Shown in pieces: positions 32,760-43,572 of a DNA stretch of 64,000 nucleotides; within the stretch, counting starts at the first letter, position 1; each line of letters starts with the position of its first letter. The notes below the pieces were generated by a model. The model had not been told where the DNA came from. It saw only the letters and a program-made list of their open reading frames with translations, and did not search any database. Source of the DNA: Dicyema japonicum. Lineage: Eukaryota > Dicyemida > Rhombozoa > Dicyemidae. The stretch spans positions 165,838-229,837 of the forward strand of contig RDEW01000065.1 of the NCBI GenBank assembly GCA_011109175.1. Direction: 5' to 3'. A program made the translations under genes and the position numbers.

Positions 32760-33890
32760 TAATCTTCCATCGCTTTGTTAGCGGGTGCGTCCGGGTTCAT
32801 TCTTAGTACATTCCCAAATAGCCTCTACCGGGCATCTATCACATCCTTGCTGATGTAGGAACACATACACTTGTTGTAGATACCAGTGGTTGATACTACG
32901 TGGCCACTCCAATCCGAGTAAGCTTCTTAGTTGCCAACTATGGAACGAATCGAGTTTCAATAGTTTGTTGAAGGAACTTCCTCATGTCCTTACAGTAGGA
33001 TCGGTTTCACAAACGCGTTGTAAAGCCTGCATCTGATGTCAATTCTAAGCCATCCTTTCTTCAGTTTAGCCATTGCCTCATTTGCCAGTGTTTTCATCCT
33101 TAGTACATCTTCAGTGTCTCCTAGTAGAGAGCCGAGCTTATTAGTACGTCTCCATCTTTCATGAGTAATATCGTCTTTTCTTTTGATTTCCGTAAATTCA
33201 GTTTTGTTAACATTTACGCTGAGAAACCATTTCTCAAGCTCCGCAGGTGCATTTTCTAGCAGGTGTTGGAGTGCGGTCACATCCCGTGATACAAAATCCA
33301 CATCATCCGCATAAGATGTATCTTCTATGTCTTCTATATAGCATTTACGGAGGTCGTGGAGTGCAGATTCAAGGTATATGGTGAATAGTAAAGGGGAGAG
33401 GGAATTACCCTGGGGTGTCCTAATCGTTGTTTTGAAACTGCGGGAAGTTGCTCCTTCTGTCCTCACAGATAATCTTGTGTTCGCAAGTAATAGTCTGATT
33501 ATCGTAACCGACGATTCATCCAATATTTGCTCAAGCACATTCATCAGTTTCTGTCTGTTTATTGAGTCTAATGCTCTGGAGAGATCTATTCCCAACATGG
33601 TCGTTGCGCAGCGCCATCTTGGCTCCATACAATGTCTGCCGTAGACTTCCTTCCGGAACCCAATAGATCCGCCACACCCTTTATCCGACTTAGTGCAATG
33701 TTTGCCAGTACTTTGCATATCGAATTCAGAAGTATTATGTTACTGGCACATGCGTTACCGAGCGCTACGCGTTACACTTCGCCTTGAAACTCCTTCGACT
33801 TGAGAACATGAAAGTAGCACCAGTGGCACCACCTCCACATGAACATGAACGACGTCCTTGTATGGAGAGAATTCAGGGAAAGAGTGTAGA
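32760..33890 (-). mobile_element. B-family LINE reverse transcriptase
   Basis: An open frame at 32,990-33,718 contains MLGIDLSRALDSINRQKLMN, RTPQGNSLSPLLFTIYLESA (motif with PQGNSLSPLLF), DTSYADDVDFVSRD (catalytic YADD), NKLGSLLGDTEDVLRMKTLA and RCRLYNAFVKPILL. Upstream in another frame, NSICKVLANIALSRIKGV (about 33,665-33,745) is the preceding RT motif. 5'-truncated. The portion left of 33,528 is unique; everything to the right is copied in the tandem array. Confidence 0.85.
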
Positions 33891-34149
33891 ATCCTCTTGA
33901 CAAGGGTGTTACAGGCCATTAGCGACGAGAGATATACAGGGAGAGAAATGTCTATAGAGCTGTGATTCCAAGTTTTCCGAGTCTGACTGCCAGTTTGGCC
34001 TGCTTCCGTTAGTATTCCTCAAGCCGGAAGTTTAGAGATACGCTTCGATGTCAAACGGAAGATCCCGTCAATATGTGCGATTTGGTCGAATTTTCGCTCG
34101 TTGTATTGTCGTGTATTGAATCAATTACCATTAACATCATGTCCACTCC

Positions 34150-34420
34150 ATACATTATTCCACTCCAACTGCTTCCTTCATGTTTTTAGTCCAACACTTA
34201 TCTTCGGACATCATCTTAAATAGTGATCTTGTGATTGTCTGATTGAAGCGTTCGATAATCCTTTGACTCCTTGGATTGTTAGGCCTACTATGAATTTGTT
34301 AGACGCTGAAGCAGTGGAATGTCACATTCTGACACCAATTTCCGAATAATTTCTCTTTTCACGAAAAAATATCTTCTACTATCGTGGCGATATGTGTTTT
34401 ATTTGAATTTTTGACCCGCA
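34150..34420 (-). pseudogene. degenerate integrase-core fragment (unit 1)
   Basis: On the minus strand HSRPNNPRSQRIIERFNQTI (34,235-34,295) followed by SLFKMMSEDKCW is the C-terminal part of an integrase/rve core (the x-R-x-P-x-SQG-x-VER-N region). Upstream, HIATIVEDIF suggests the earlier core, broken by stops. It could come from a Ty3-like retroelement or a Ginger/KRBA2-type element; too little remains to decide. Copies at 44,195 and 54,298. Confidence 0.55.
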
Positions 34421-35198
34421 GAATTTATGCTTTCCTCAGATATTATTCAGACTTCTCCAAGTATCGGAAGAATTGTAAAAGCATCTGTTCACTTATATGG
34501 GTAATGGATACCAATTCTCTCCCAAACTCGTGTCAGATAGAATATTTCTTCGTTTCTAGGTTTGAAATGAATCTGATTCTGTACAATTATCAAGTTCATT
34601 GATGACTTTGAATATGTTACCCGAGTTGAATTTTGTATTTGCCAAATTCCGATCCTCTTTTTAACCCCTTCAAATATCAACTTTAACACTTAGTTTTTCC
34701 TCTAGCAATCAATGTATTAACACCAATCCATTTCGTCAAGCGAACTAGCTTCAGATCTCAAGCCAGCAAATTAATAGTAGATTTTTCGATATTCCGTTCG
34801 ATTTGAGTGGCTTCAAAGAAAGTATTAACCTTCATCATCGTTGAGTTTTCCCTTCGAAAAAATACTTTTAGGTGGTCCATAAATATCAGGTAGTTTGTTA
34901 CATAACTATGAGATCATAGGTCGTAGTTGTTAAGAGAAAGAATATTATTTCTCTTATAATTGGTCACAGTGATCTGATTATTGATATTTCCACGGCGACT
35001 GATTCAAAAATTAACTGTCGTCCGAGAGAATCGTTACAACTTCATTAAAAGATCTGCTCTATTTTAATTTTGATTTTCACAACAAGATATAGTTATTTTT
35101 AAGTGATAAAAGGGACCTTCACGCAATCCTGACCTCTTGGTTAAGAGATTTTAGTCGTTTTTATTTAGTTTTTGATTGTTAAAGAAAATTAAAGCCTT

Positions 35199-35932
35199 AT
35201 GTGCGATTTTTATTTACTGTGACTTATTTGTAATTTTTCAAACTACTAGGTATATTTTCCGTTTTATTTTGTGCTCTGGTCGGGACTTTATGGTTTTTAA
35301 AAACGTAAACGAGTCTCTAATCAGTGGATTGCTCCTTCTATTCATTTCGCGTAGAAGAATAGAAAAATTCCTTCATACAAAGTTTAGAACGAGCGCAGAA
35401 AATTATAGGTCATTGTCATTATGACAAGATTATGAAAGGGGTAGTCTTTAAGAGATTATTAATTATACATGAGGTCACATATTAACCTTGTCAGCCTTAC
35501 TTCAAACTATATTACTGTCATGATTATTGGGGTCTTCCTAACATTAATTAGCGATTTGAATTACCTAAAAGCCTCCAAAAACAATGCTGGGAAGCAAGAT
35601 TGAAAATTCGTACATTAGAAAGAGAGATCAGGAACAATGAAAAAAAGAAACAAGAAAAGTTTGGAAAAACCTCATGTCCGATTAAAACAAGCAGAACTCC
35701 CTTAAAATATGTAAAAAACACTTAGAAGCTTTAGTAACGCTGAAAACTCTGCACATGTGATGAAATGGAAAACAAGATCTTCCTAAAGAAACTTATGAAC
35801 TACTACTCCTCCACAAATTTTATCCCACACAAGAAAGGTCCATCCATCCTAGCCTTCAAACCTAGAAGAGACACCTCCCTGATTATTCTCCCTGTGGAGA
35901 ACGTACAGAATATGGTCAGGGATCAGAAGTAA
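35199..35932 (+). CDS. unidentified multi-exon gene (unit 1 copy)
   Basis: Reading with 20-34 nt introns gives a continuous product: MCDFYLL joined across an intron at 35,219-35,249 to YIFRFILCSGRDFMVFKN; an intron at about 35,299-35,318; WIAPSIHF; an intron near 35,349-35,380; ERAQKIIGHCHYDKIMKGVV and FKRLLIIHE; an intron at about 35,473-35,493 (21 nt); YFKLYYCHDYW; a probable 20-nt intron with a ctaac branch motif; then LQKQCWEARLKIRTLEREIR and SCPIKTSRTPLKYVKN. The last part, MENKIFLKKLMNYYSSTNFI, KPRRDTSLIILPVE and VQNMVRDQK, ends at TAA 35,930-35,932, with a one-base break near 35,750 that is absent in units 2 and 3. The middle is a likely coiled coil. No family recognised. Confidence 0.5.
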
Positions 35933-36004
35933 ACAAAAAACTTGTAAAAATATGTTGGGGGTCCGCGACTAAAAAAGGTTGAGAACAACTGATTTAAAGC
36001 AAGC

Positions 36005-36610
36005 ATGGGTCTGAATGTTCATGTTGGAGAGTACACCAGAATTTCAATTGCTCAAAAAGTGGAAATATTGCGGCATAATGAAACCAATAAATCAGCTTCA
36101 TGTCAGACGATATGCAACAGATTTTCTTCTATTTTAAAAAAAGAATCTCAAGAAGGACAGTCAATGCAATATTAATGAATGCAGAATCGCTTTTATTCTC
36201 AGTTCTGGAACTAAAAAACTTTAAAAAATTAAAGTACCAGGAGCTTAATGAAAATCTAGTAGATTGGATAGATTCAATGGAATCAAAATGTAAACTATTT
36301 ACTCCAATATTTAAGGGGGTTTATTGAAAGTTTCTATAATATTACATAAGCCAACGAAATAACTTTCGTTAACTAATTTTAAAAATCTCACGGGTTTTAG
36401 GATAAACTTAAAAAAGACATGGATTTCGAAGACATAAATTACACGGCGAAATGCACACTGAAAAACATAGGATATTGATGACTTTTTATAAGAATTTGAA
36501 GAAGTTTCAAATAGTTACTCGGTTGAAAATATTTATTTGGACGAGACAGGAATATTTTATAAATCTTTCAAAGTTCATTTTTCAAGGCACAAATTACCCC
36601 TTGGACTTCC
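36005..36610 (+). mobile_element. Tigger/pogo transposase fragment (unit 1)
   Basis: ISIAQKVEILRHNETNKSAS (about 36,036-36,095) is a pogo/CENP-B N-terminal helix-turn-helix; KYQELNENLVDWIDSMESKC (36,232-36,291) the second DNA-binding part; and YSVENIYLDETGIFYKSF (about 36,506-36,560) the first catalytic Asp region of the DDE domain. Related to the remnant at 80-975. Broken by stops; copies at 46,078 and 56,158. Confidence 0.7.
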
Positions 36611-36611
36611 A

Positions 36612-37440
36612 AAAAAACAAACATCGATGTACTCAAACGGGTAGAAGGAAGAATCGTAAAACACAAATTGGCGTTCTTTGGGCATGTTGTCCGCTCTGAT
36701 TCACTAGAAAGAACCATTATGCTGAGCAATATTACTGGAAAGAGAAGACCTGGCCGACAGAGGACTCGGTGGCTATCCAAGGTGGAAGACGTCACGAATG
36801 CCTATATCAAGGCTACTCCAAATTGCAACGGATCGGAGAGTGGAGGAAACTCGTTCATGAGATCTCCAAGGGTCGGACACGACTTAATTGGACAACATAA
36901 CATTGGAAACCGAGAAGAACTCAGTATGTGATCCATATAAAAGTTAAATCTAGGAATACTGTAATGTTTGTAAAAATGGCATAGGAAGATGTGAAATCCC
37001 AAACAATATCAAAATGTTCTGTATTTAACGTCAACTGACAAATAATAGGCATTAACTATGATAATCAATTATTGGAAAGCACTTGTTCTACTTGGAGATT
37101 TTAATATATGCTAGGTAGAAAGCCACAAATGGATTAAAAGCTCATCAAAATTTAAATCATTTTTTCCATGATATTCTATGGATAATAAAAAAATTTACGC
37201 AATCACGAGAAAACAAATTTACGATGCTGTATCCAAGTCTCTTTTCTGTCAGTGTTAACTGTTTTGAATATATACAAATACTGAAAAATAGTTTTCTCGT
37301 GACATTCCTATCTTTTAATAATAAACATTCATGACATAATGTTCGGCACAAGCAGATGTTATCCTTTTGGTTCCTCCCTTGGATTAATTAGTAACTGTCA
37401 GTGGGCTTACCATTGTAAGCCTAATATTAATAACAATGAC
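36612..37440 (+). mobile_element. LINE C-terminal fragment and 3' tail (unit 1), third APE-type family
   Basis: HKLAFFGHVVRSDSLERTIM, then GKRRPGRQRTRWLSKVEDVT and LVHEISKGRTRLNW (36,655-36,905) is the C-terminal region found after the RT domain in L1/RTE-like LINEs (FGH, G-R-GRQ-RW, KSRTRL). The tail continues to about 37,440 and ends with ttggattaattagtaactg and gggcttaccattgtaagcc, similar to 9,520-9,590. Confidence 0.65.
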
Positions 37441-37479
37441 ATAGTGATCGTCATAATTCGTTTTTATTCAACAATAGGG

Positions 37480-37735
37480 TGGCATTATGTGGTTCTCCAA
37501 TGAGACAAATTTTGAAGACGCCAGGGGCACCTAATGCATACCGAAAAGGACCAATAGACCTTCTCCTCCGGGGAGCACATACAATTCGTTACATTTGAAA
37601 ATCTGTTTCCATGTATTCCGATTTTAGCTGCGATCGCAACAATAGTTTATGCTCTCCGTAGAAATAGTCATTCCGGAATCCAGATTAATCAGTAGAATAA
37701 AATTTTGATATACCAGACAATCTGCTATGAAAAGA
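37480..37735 (+). pseudogene. small membrane-protein gene, broken (unit 1)
   Basis: Homologous to the readable copy at 57,620-57,899. Here an extra C in ctcctccgggg (about 37,575) and a four-base difference near 37,663 shift the frame. Confidence 0.4.
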
Positions 37736-37889
37736 AAGAGACAAAAATAAGAAAATTGACCCGACAATTTACAGGCAAACTCAAAAAATGTTTCCTCATT
37801 GAAATTCCTGGCCGCACAAACAATAAAATATCATATTTTTCATTAAAAATATCAATAACTGATCAATGTAGATAGGGAAAAATCAAATA

Positions 37890-38140
37890 GTGGAGAATAA
37901 TCAATATTCATTGGTTACCAAAATATAAATATATTAGACATTTTGATAATAGACTTCAATGCTATTTGATGAATCCAATAATATATATAATATTTACGCA
38001 AATGTATCACAATACAACAAAAATATACAATAAAATTCAAACAAAAAAACCAACCACAAGAACGTGGCAACTGCACGCCAAAGAAAATACAAATGTATTA
38101 AAAGGTTAGCCACATTATAAAACAATTCAATTTTATTATA
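37890..38140. repeat. dispersed AT-rich repeat (unit 1)
   Basis: Counterpart of 9,040-9,330; copies at about 47,965 and 58,045. Confidence 0.55.
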
Positions 38141-38169
38141 AGAAAAAAGAATAGTTAATTTTAATTTTA

Positions 38170-38345
38170 ATTATTCAGCTGTGGGAGATGCATAAGCTAT
38201 TCCCACGGACGACAGCCAACGAGAGCCTCTCCTTGAGCCATCTCGTCTCACGAAGATCACCAGTTTTGTCGGATAGTAGTTTTCCAAGATGATTCTGGAA
38301 CTTCAGCGTTTTAGGGCCAAAGTTCAAAACAATTTAAAAAAATAA
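38170..38345 (-). mobile_element. RLE-type LINE RT fragment (unit 1)
   Basis: On the minus strand ETRWLKERLSLAVVRGNSLC matches the motif near the end of the RT domain in R2/R4-like LINEs (LxxRxSxAxQRGNA). About 150 bp only. Confidence 0.5.
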
Positions 38346-38394
38346 ATATTAAATTAATATAAATTTATCAAAATTTGACTTTAGTAATCTAGGG

Positions 38395-38540
38395 AAGAGG
38401 GTTCAATTGGACAAGGCGCTCTCGGAGTTGTTTCAGCAACCAGAATCGAACCTGCCTGAGGAGGCTGGCGAACAGGCAGGCGAGGAAGGTTGTTGATTAT
38501 TAAATATATTAACTTTTTTTATTGTTTGTTAAATAAACGT
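38395..38540 (+). mobile_element. R-family LINE 3' end (unit 1)
   Basis: Almost identical to 17,275-17,420 (ALSELFQQPESNLPEEAGEQ and the following 3' UTR), including the stop and TTAAATAAA. A severely 5'-truncated insertion that predates the duplication, as it is in all three units. Confidence 0.85.
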
Positions 38541-38598
38541 AATCTCGGGAAACTAGAAAAACTAATACCCTTATCACTTGAAGACCTTATCCGACAAA

Positions 38599-38800
38599 AT
38601 GGATAGGGATTTGCTACCCAGTGCAGGCAGTGCAACTCTCAATTATACAAAGCCACGAAGTGTCTTATGAGAAGGGTATGCATCATCCCTCTCCAATTCC
38701 TATTCTCGAAACCACCCCGCCCACAGAGAAATTGTGTTGAATCCCAGAAGGCGCACGAGGAGAAAATAAGAAATCTGATTGAGGCTTTCGAGATCACTTA
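38599..38800 (+). pseudogene. small open frame, broken (unit 1)
   Basis: Counterpart of the intact 58,748-58,945 frame; two bases are missing at about 38,668 relative to unit 3 and an extra segment lies near 38,710. Confidence 0.35.
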
Positions 38801-39014
38801 ATTTAGTAATTAAATTAACTATTGGTGTTCTTGGGTTAATAATAATACCCCCCAAACATAGCTATGGAGGATTACTTTGTCATAGACGCTCTGCTTTTTT
38901 GCGTTTGAACTAGGACAACCCTCCCGACCGTCTTAGATGAAGACTTAAGACCTTAAAAAAATCTAAAACTTTAATTTGGTTAAACTGTTTGGTCCCCCTT
39001 GTATTGTGATTTTG

Positions 39015-39310
39015 CAGTTCTTCGTCCACCGGATGCTTCTCCAGATTCAAAAAAGGTCACTGAGTTGTGGGCCATGCAGGGAAGTGTAAACTCGTTCTGG
39101 TCTTTGCTGTTGGTGTTTTAGAAAGAAATTCTAGAAGTCAGCAGTTCATTTGGTAATGGAAGAGAGTTGTTCAAATCATAAGTCAAATTAAAATATGAAA
39201 TGCAAGCACATGGATTTGTGAGACTGAGTTTAGTTGATTTTTCTTTCGTCAAAGGTTTTATTCAGAAATCTAAGCTACAACTTTTTTTAAAAACAAATCA
39301 CATTACAGAA
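39015..39310 (+). other. exon-like open frame (unit 1)
   Basis: Counterpart of 59,143-59,457, with a few substitutions. A ttttgcag acceptor-like site ends at about 39,017, consistent with an internal exon of an unidentified gene. Confidence 0.35.
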
Positions 39311-39312
39311 TA

Positions 39313-39385
39313 GCGAAACAGGTGGCTTAATGGTTAGGATGTCGTGTCAATAACAATGCTCCTTTGATTCTATCCCCCCACTGAT
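39313..39385 (+). repeat. tRNA-like element (unit 1)
   Basis: ggtggcttaatggttagga (39,321-39,339) fits a tRNA D-arm/A box, and ctttgattctatccc (39,362-39,376) a degraded T-arm/B box at tRNA spacing. The anticodon arm does not fold well. A tRNA pseudogene or SINE head. Copies at 49,401-49,475 and 59,457-59,530. Confidence 0.5.
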
Positions 39386-39419
39386 TACTTGGTCAAGATT
39401 TCTTTTCTCCTCTATTGCA

Positions 39420-40380
39420 TTAAAGGGAACTCAGATTTGAAAGCTCTAATTTTTGGTTAATTAGTTCCCTCACAAATCCAAGGTCACTAAAAGGTATTTG
39501 CAGCACTGAAAACGTACTAAAACAATGAGTAGGTTCTAATGAAAATAAATTCATAGAGCATCTTGGATCTTTATTGAGTTCCTTACATTCCAGAAGCAAC
39601 GCTCTAGAAGGCGATTTAAAGTTATGCAGTCGCAACATTCATCCATTGCTTATCTTCCATAAAAACACTCAATACACTGTTATTAGGACATAATTTTGTA
39701 GAATGGTTGATTCCCGCACACTCGTGAACCATAAATGAAAGCAATTCCAGTACAGGTCTTACTTTTATTTGTTATCTCAGGGAATGATCCAAGTGTCTTA
39801 AATAACTTTCATAAAGAAGAAGGTTCCTATAAGGCTTGACATCGAACTCGAAGGGTTCGAGGTAAATTCATTGACAGTAAATTAAAGGTTGGCAGGTTCC
39901 TAGATAAAAGAGGTCGATATTTTGATTTTTACATAATCGTTAAATGTGATTCTGGAAATTTTTTTTATAATAATTTTTTTAACAATTAAACAAATGTCAG
40001 TTGAGGAAGCCTGCTGCGTGGATTCTGGAAATTAAATCCACGATAGGAACCACGTGGACAGGTTCGAAGATAGAAGAAATCGAAAAGTTCAATTCTCTGG
40101 AAAAATGTTAAATGAGATTTTTAAAGTTTAATTAACGATATGAACCAAGTGGGTAGGTCTATTAATCAATGTGGTATAAAAATGTGAACTGTCTTAAAAG
40201 TGTCATCTGCATACCTAAAGAAAAGATATTAGGAGGATCAACAACCCACCAACATTTAGCATTTTCTATAATAGTGAAGTAGGTTTCCGTTATTTCGTCA
40301 CAATGAGAGTTATCGATTTACAGAACAGGATAACTACTAGGAAACAGAAAAGCCACTCCCTGACGACTACCCACCTATTA
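39420..40380. other. non-coding spacer within unit 1
   Basis: No gene recognised. A minus-strand frame at 39,420-39,638 is conserved between units only as expected from recent duplication. Confidence 0.35.
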
Positions 40381-40384
40381 TTAT

Positions 40385-40505
40385 TACCCCCAGGATCACC
40401 GGGTGAAAAAGAAAGTTCCTAACTAAGTGACCCCACACCGATATGAACGAGAATCCTGGGTAGTTTTCAAGAAAGGCTAGGATCATCCTCATCGAGGAAT
40501 GAAAT
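40385..40505 (-). mobile_element. J-family LINE 3'-end fragment (unit 1)
   Basis: cccaggatcaccgggtgaaa through cctaactaagtgaccccaca parallels 976-1,050. It lies 120 bp upstream of the TBC1D19-like start codon. Confidence 0.55.
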
Positions 40506-40623
40506 TTTATAAAAATATAAAATATTATTAAAATATTAATCCTAAACAAAAATATTATATCGTCAACTACTATTACTATGACTAACATTCGAGGTCTCGT
40601 GGTCGGCTTTGATGAAAAAAGAA

Positions 40624-42038
40624 ATGGCAAGTTTATTATCAGAAATTAAAGAAAAATACAACAAATCAGAATATTCAGAAAACGGTTGATTTTCCTATAA
40701 AATTAGCAAGAAGTCGTCGATTTCGCTATGAAAAGTGAATTCTACTTGAAATGTCGTCAAAAGAAATTAAATAACGAATTTCTGAAAAATTTAAAGCACA
40801 ACAAATTTGAGGAAAAGCTCAGCCATATCAAGGAGGCCCAAAAGATCTGGCTTAGAAAATTAAGAATCGGCATCAACGGTCTCTCAACTTTCCACAATCT
40901 CAAATTGGCATCAAAACGGAGTCAGACTTCCTTGGAGGTGATTTCGCCACAAAGAAGCGATATTTTGGGCTTGCACAGGGATGTTACCCCAATTTTTAGT
41001 TCTGATGACTTATTGAATACTATCGCTAAGATCAGTAACCCAAATATAAAAAAGGACCTCCTCTTTGAGTCGAATCTCCCCGTAGTCGTCAAGCTGAGTC
41101 TCAGGTGGACTCCTTTTGAGAAACTGAAGGATCTAGTTGAAATATTTGGGGACATCAATGGACAAGACGACAAATATGGTGAAATACTAAGTCGTCAAGA
41201 CATCAAAGCGGCCACTGAGATATGCGCACGTGGGTGTCCTTTGGGAATGAGAGGGTCAATTTGGAAGTTGGCATTTGGAATATATCCAGAGGACAGGACA
41301 AAGTACTTCAGTGGACTGAAGGATCACTTTCTCAAATATGAAATGCTGGTCGACTACGTGGTGGAAGAGGACATTAGACAAACCGTGACTAACGACGATC
41401 AGTACTTTGTATTTGAGGATTTTATCCGCCAAATATTCCACTCTTTCATGAGAGATTCGGAAGTTACCGAAAGCATTGGATTGCTTAACGAGAATCAGTT
41501 CCTGAGATCAAAGAATTCCGTTGGAGATACTGTCGTGTATCCCCAAATGGGTATGTCCCCTACCATGGCTTCAGTTACCTCATTGCCCCTTTCTGTTATC
41601 TCTACACCGATATTGAAGATATCTACTTTGTTTTTCGGGCATTTTTTGAGCGTCATTTTATATATTTGACCACAATATCCTCGCATAAGGAGTCGATCCT
41701 TTCACTCTGTGTACAATTTGAGCAACTTTTGATGGAAAAAGAGACGCACGTGTGCGCTCATATGAAGAAGATTGACATATATCCCCTCAATATCGCTTTT
41801 GGTTGGATTGTTAGCGCAATTTTCGTGGTATTTGGCGAATGAGGAACTACTTTTACTATGGGATCGAATCATTGGGACCCAATCGCTGACAATTCTTCCA
41901 GTTTTGTCTGTTGCTATCATTTCCTTTCGTCGGGATAACGTATTGTGTGCTGAGTCCTCACAAGATATCGAAGCGATATTTTCGGATATAAAAAATATAA
42001 AAATTAATATTATTTTGAAGAAATTTATTTTTGAGTAA
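40624..42038 (+). CDS. TBC1D19: TBC1D19-like protein, copy 1, two frame breaks
   Basis: TBC (Rab-GAP-fold) protein matching animal TBC1D19 throughout. Exon 1 starts at ATG 40,624 (an in-frame ATG also at 40,612), giving MASLLSEIKEKYNKSEYSEN; a 26-nt intron at 40,685-40,710 leads into the main exon. Landmarks: RGCPLGMRGSIWKLAFGIYP (TBC entry), NDDQYFVFEDFIRQIF, FSYLIAPFCYLYTDIED, TISSHKESILSLCVQFEQLL and LLLLWDRIIGTQSL. Relative to copy 2 a C is missing in the run at 41,541-41,544 and an A is extra at 41,818-41,819, putting the intervening 275 bp out of frame. As in TBC1D19 the canonical IxxDxxR arginine finger is not evident, so GAP catalysis is doubtful. Confidence 0.9.
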
Positions 42039-42164
42039 TTTTCTGATTATTAATATTAAATAATCTATTTTTACTATCTAAAAGAACCATCAGACTACTA
42101 ATATAGGGTTTCCTGAGCATTAACATCACTTTTCCGATCAATAGGTCACTTTCTACTAATTAAC

Positions 42165-42415
42165 ATGGGCTTTGAATAACGAAATTAAAAGCAGGGAGAT
42201 TAAAGCAGAAAAATCGAGATGTAAGCACGTTCTCCCATGTTTGAACCGAAATAGATCCACTGCAGAAGTTTGGAAGACTAATCGATCCGTCTCAAGAAAA
42301 AATGAAAGATAATCTGAGGAGGATCACAGCCAAATGGATTTGAATAACCTCATAAAATATTACATGAAAATATCCCATAAGAACCATAAGAAGTCGGATG
42401 TACCTCCTTTTATTC
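42165..42415 (+). mobile_element. J-family LINE linker fragment (unit 1)
   Basis: ALNNEIKSREIKAEKSRC, then LNRNRSTAEVWK and MDLNNLIKYYMKISHKNHKK correspond to ALNNEIKAREFKAQKLKW, VNRNRSTGEVWK and VNNLIKFYTKISYKEHRK in the large J-LINE (3,780-4,020). Immediately downstream of the TBC1D19-like stop; interrupted at 42,415 by hAT sequence. Confidence 0.75.
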
Positions 42416-42416
42416 G

Positions 42417-42722
42417 TTGTTACAATCGCATCTATTAAAAGTATTATGTGAAGAAATGGGATCTGATCATACATCTCTTCTGTTACATACCAAAGTAAGG
42501 TGGTTATCGAGAGGCAAAATTTTGGCTCGTTTTTTTGAGTTAAGAGATGAACTTAATGTTTTTTTTAATCAACTCAAATCTCAATTTTGTAAATTTTTAA
42601 ACGATTTCATTTGGCTGCAACGAGTAGCAGATTTTTCGGATATTTTCAGTAAATCGAATAAATTTTCTTTACTTTTACAGGGAAAATATTTCACAATATT
42701 TGATTCAAGAAAGAGGCTGTGA
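42417..42722 (+). mobile_element. hAT transposase fragment (unit 1)
   Basis: LLLHTKVRWLSRGKILARFF, ELRDELNVFFNQL and LQRVADFSDIFSKSNKFSLL match the C-terminal domain of hAT transposases of the ZBED5/SCAND3/GTF2IRD2 type (H-x-x-VRWLS, then LADIF and LN-LQGK). No termini found; about 100 residues remain. Confidence 0.75.
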
Positions 42723-43572
42723 TACTTCCCGCGGCACCAGACGTCTCGATTGCTACCTGTACAAAACGAAAGCAGTCTCCAATTTCGTCATATTTTTTAA
42801 TCTTGATTTTTTCGGCCAGATCGGCTGCCGATCCAGCAGACTGCGCCGACCTGAGTATCATCGAGTTCGAGAAAGAATCCACAACAGTGCAGTCCCATAC
42901 GAGCAATTTCCCCTCAGTGAACAGAAAGATAATTAACCCATCCTGTATTTTCCCATCTCCGCGGTCCAATCCCACGGGCTCTAGTACTGCCGGGAAGCCT
43001 GCCTCTTCAAAAGCTCGCATGACAATGTTGTTGGTGCTCTGCCCGCACTCCTTTTGCACGAGAGCAGATGCAGCCCTTTGACATCGACGATCCCTCCACA
43101 ACGACATTGGTGTTCGACGCAAAAATCAACTCCCATGCGTTGTGTGATCCTAATACAGTCATCGTCCAAAAGGGTCCCCAGGGAGAAACACGGGAGTGCA
43201 TCCAGCCACGCTCCGATCTTATGGTTGGCGGCGGACACGAGGCATGCAAGACGATGCTGGTTGGCCTCAGACTTTATCACGTCGAAGATATTCGTGGAGT
43301 AGATCTCATCCCAGTCACGTTGCCTCGAAGGATCGTTCGGCGTATCCAAACCAGTTTCACACCATTCGCGACGAGCTTCGTCTAAGACTTTTTCCCAAAA
43401 AAAAGTCCGGTTGGAAAACGTAGGATTTCTTGGACCAAAAGGCTTCCACTTGAGAGCGATGACACATATGCTGGAAAGGCAATCTCCAGCGTCGACCTGA
43501 GACCCGTACCTCCGAGGCGTGCAGGAAGCTTGCATTGATTCCAACTCGGCACATCAAAGTGGATCCAAAATT
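42691..43572 (-). mobile_element. A-family LINE C-terminal part (unit 1)
   Basis: From the unit's right edge on the minus strand: LGGTGLRSTLEIAFPAYV, SEANQHRLACLVSAANH, ALPCFSLGTLLDDDCIRITQ, the zinc-finger HQCRCGGIVDVKGLHLLSC, and the endonuclease AVLEPVGLDRGDGKIQDGLI and VWDCTVVDSF, ending KYDEIGDCFRFVQVAIETSG and a stop near 42,691. It extends the A-LINE protein beyond what is readable at 12,300-13,100. Broken by several shifts. Confidence 0.8.

Larger units (their letters stand above)
33528..43572. repeat. 10-kb tandem repeat, unit 1
   Basis: Unit 1 of a direct tandem array, using tgctcaagcacattcatcag as marker (33,528; 43,573; 53,676; 63,710). Unit lengths 10,045, 10,103 and 10,034 bp. 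Copies are about 97-99% alike by eye, with scattered substitutions and many one-base indels. Left edge lies inside the B-LINE RT; right edge inside an A-LINE fragment. Confidence 0.93.

Noticed and set aside
40612-40690. MTNIRGLVVGFDEKRNGKF frame (start 40,578) as the true TBC1D19 N-terminus
   Set aside because: It closes after 23 codons and cannot splice in phase, whereas the MASLLSEIKEKY frame joins through a 26-nt intron and resembles the human N-terminal region.
40922-41441. Minus-strand open frames across the TBC1D19-like gene (also in copies 2 and 3)
   Set aside because: Shadows of the real plus-strand coding sequence.
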